Assembly (NCBI GenBank): GCA_017883205.1
Contig: JADGNZ010000023.1
Location: forward strand, 1 to 64,000
DNA length: 64,000 nt
Source: Thermoanaerobaculia bacterium
GTDB lineage: Bacteria; Acidobacteriota; Thermoanaerobaculia; Gp7-AA8
Reading direction: 5' to 3'
Shown here piece by piece: positions 62,195-64,000 of the stretch; the first letter of the stretch is position 1; each line of letters begins with the position of its first letter. The notes beneath the pieces are model-generated. The model did no database searches. It was not told where the DNA came from and was given only the letters and a program-made list of their open reading frames with translations. The position numbers and the translations under genes are program-made.

Positions 62195-63526
62195 TTACAA
62201 CTTCGCCGTTCCGGCAAGGCCGGCATTTCTTGCAGTTTCTGCGACCGTCGCTGCGACGGCCTGATGAACATTGCGATCGAGACACGAAGGCACGACGTCG
62301 CCGGGCTTGGCAAGCGACGCGATCACTTCTGCTGCAGCGATCAACATCTCGGTCGTAATCGCGCAGCTTCGCGCTTCGAGGGCGCCGCGGAAGAGTCCCG
62401 GGAACGCCAGCGCGTTGTTGATCGATCTTCCATCCCCCGCGAACGCCGCCCCCGCCGCCCTTGCCTCGGAAGGCAAGATCTCCGGCTTCGGATTCGTCAG
62501 CGCGAAGATCACCTGGCCTCTTCGAATGCTGCTGGCAGCGATGAGGCCGGGCCGTCCGGTGGCGGCGATGACGATGTCCGCGGTGGCCATGATCGTGGCG
62601 GCATCGGATGCGATGGCGCCGGCGCGCTGCACGCGGCTGACGGCGTCGGCATTGATATCGCTGACGAGAACCTCGCCGACACCGTACGAGACGGCGAGCA
62701 TGGCGATGGCGCTGCCGGCCGCCCCGAGTCCGATCATGCCGACGCGCGAGCGTTTCAGATCGCGGCCGGTGATCTTGCAGGCGTTGATGACCGCGGCCAG
62801 CGTGACGGTTGCCGTGCCGTGCTGGTCATCGTGCATGACCGGTTTGCAGAGTCGCCGGCGCAGCTCGTCTTCGATGATGTAGCAATCGGGGATGCGGATG
62901 TCCTCGAGGTGAATGCCTCCGAACGTCGGCGACACGCGCATCACGGTCTCGACGAACTCGAACGGATCGAGCGTGTCGATCAGAATCGGCGTGGCGCTGA
63001 TGCCCGCGAGCTCGTCGTAGATCACCGCCTTCCCTTCCATCACCGGCATGCTGGCCAGCGGGCCGATGTTGCCGAGCCCGAGGACGCGGGAACCGTTGGT
63101 GAAGATGCCGACCGAGTTTCCGACCGACGTGAGATCCCAGGCCCGGTTCGGATCTTTGACGATGGCTTGCGACACGCGGGCGACGCCGGGCGTGTAGATG
63201 CTGCGCATGTCGGCGAGCTGATCGAGATGAACGCGGCTGGTTGAGTGGAGCTTGCCCCCGCGGTGCGCTTCGAAGACGCGGTCGGTGGACTCGACGACGT
63301 CGACGCCGTCGATCTCGCCGATGCAGCGGACTACATGAATCGTCTGGGCTTCGTCGATGGTCTCGATAGTGACGTCGCGCAGGGTGGCGGTCTCACCGAC
63401 CTGGACCGTGGAGACGTCGCCGATCAATCCTCCCGCTTCGGCGATGGTGTTGGCGAGGCGCGCGAGCTGACCGGCACGATGCTCGACACGCACGCGCAGG
63501 ACAGTGTCGATGACGTGTTCGCTCAT
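62195..63526 (-). CDS. Malic enzyme with N-terminal ACT domain
   Basis: A 443-aa NAD(P)-dependent malic enzyme. Residues 8-80 form an ACT domain, a small-molecule sensor. The catalytic domain follows (about 90-225): SIYTPGVARV, VMEGKAVIYDELAG and CKPVMHDDQHGTA. The NAD domain has GLGAAGSAIA near 257 and ALTNPKPE. It converts malate to pyruvate and CO2; the ACT domain probably makes it respond to an amino acid, which is inference. First gene of the pair with citrate synthase. Confidence 0.9.
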   Translation of the reverse strand: MSEHVIDTVLRVRVEHRAGQLARLANTIAEAGGLIGDVSTVQVGETATLRDVTIETIDEAQTIHVVRCIGEIDGVDVVESTDRVFEAHRGGKLHSTSRVHLDQLADMRSIYTPGVARVSQAIVKDPNRAWDLTSVGNSVGIFTNGSRVLGLGNIGPLASMPVMEGKAVIYDELAGISATPILIDTLDPFEFVETVMRVSPTFGGIHLEDIRIPDCYIIEDELRRRLCKPVMHDDQHGTATVTLAAVINACKITGRDLKRSRVGMIGLGAAGSAIAMLAVSYGVGEVLVSDINADAVSRVQRAGAIASDAATIMATADIVIAATGRPGLIAASSIRRGQVIFALTNPKPEILPSEARAAGAAFAGDGRSINNALAFPGLFRGALEARSCAITTEMLIAAAEVIASLAKPGDVVPSCLDRNVHQAVAATVAETARNAGLAGTAKL

Positions 63527-63602
63527 GAAACGCGAATTTGCCTGAAGCGGAGGCGAATGCCCATCGCGTACGTCACAGCTGTTGCTGGTCTACGTCACAT
63601 CG

Positions 63603-63695
63603 AAGGGGTCAGACCGAAAGTGAAAGTGACGAGAATTGCGTTGCGCGGAGGTCAGGAGCCCTTTTCTGTCACTTTCACTTTCGGTCTGACCCCTT
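63603..63695. repeat. Perfect 28-bp inverted repeat (REP-like)
   Basis: Arms at 63603-63630 and 63668-63695 are exact complements, starting aaggggtcagaccgaaag, with a 37-nt loop. It sits 105 bp upstream of the transposase gene. RAYT transposases act on such extragenic palindromes, so it is probably its substrate. Confidence 0.92.
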
Positions 63696-63799
63696 CCATT
63701 TTTCACGCTTTCGATTGGATTCCGGTTGCGCTATGCTCCACAGCTCTCACGCGCAGACCGGTCCTCGGTCAAGACGGAATTGCTCTGCTCCGACGCGCT

Positions 63800-64000
63800 G
63801 TGCCTCGTCCTCTCCGACTCGAGTTCCCTGGTGCTGTCTGGCATGTGACCAATCGCGGTGTCGAAAAGCGATCGATCTACGCCGACGATTGCGATCGAAT
63901 TCACTTTCTGCACCTGCTGGAGAAGGTGATCGACGACTACCGCTGGCAACTGCGCGCGTACGTGCTGATGTCGAATCACTACCATCTCTTTTTCCGAACG
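63800..64000 (+). CDS. REP-associated tyrosine transposase (RAYT), 5' part
   Basis: Partial gene running off the window: 67 codons from the GTG. PRPLRLEFPGAVWHVTNRG is the standard start of the Y1/IS200-like RAYT family, and MSNHYHLFF carries the HUH metal site (His-x-His). These enzymes cut and join single-stranded DNA and move or maintain REP palindromes. The catalytic Tyr lies beyond the window. Start codon is the GTG, with no strong ribosome site seen. Confidence 0.85.
   Translation, partial: MPRPLRLEFPGAVWHVTNRGVEKRSIYADDCDRIHFLHLLEKVIDDYRWQLRAYVLMSNHYHLFFRT

Overview
The window is a high-GC Gram-negative bacterial chromosome segment. I infer Acidobacteriota, or a close relative, from the mix of DUF885 and M13 peptidases, a VWA surface protein, a CHAT protein, a giant SdrD/GEVED adhesin-like protein and a nine-heme cytochrome. 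No 16S gene or other marker is present, so this is inference. One tRNA (Val, GAC) is present; there is no rRNA operon, CRISPR array or intact prophage. Most genes carry clear Shine-Dalgarno sequences.

Layout: 0-5 kb holds a beta-lactamase-like lipoprotein, a DUF1203 protein, a peroxiredoxin interrupted by an in-frame UGA that I read as selenocysteine, and an RsbU-type phosphatase. 5-9 kb holds a CHAT/TPR protein with an unknown partner. 9-16 kb holds secreted enzymes (M13 peptidase, VWA protein, alkylsulfatase-type MBL hydrolase) and a vapB next to a broken vapC. 16-27 kb holds membrane proteins and a six-gene surface-glycan cluster beside the tRNA. 27-35 kb holds exported proteins (DUF4331, DUF4198, DUF3313, DUF885, HupE) and a 21-bp minisatellite. 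35-42 kb is one 2147-residue surface protein. 42-52 kb holds the ArsS/AhpD-like pair, a DUF3011 repeat protein split over two frames, a Gln/Ala-rich protein, an alcohol dehydrogenase and a trans-sulfuration enzyme. 52-55 kb holds two c-type cytochrome genes. 55-58.3 kb holds a two-gene unit with a membrane-anchored DUF4041/GIY-YIG nuclease, a probable anti-phage system. 58.6-59.4 kb holds a second 21-bp minisatellite. 59.7-63.5 kb holds a cupredoxin, a CBS protein, citrate synthase and an ACT-malic enzyme. The window ends inside a REP-associated transposase preceded by a perfect 28-bp inverted repeat.

The gaps between genes carry at least six families of short palindromic repeats, each present two or more times, some of which supply the last codons of genes. 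The main points are: (1) the UGA peroxiredoxin with a SECIS-like hairpin at the right distance, which a standard caller would split in two; (2) the SNIPE-like nuclease operon with a partner resembling the N-terminal half of Mrr-type proteins; (3) two unrelated minisatellites with the same 21/22-bp periodicity.
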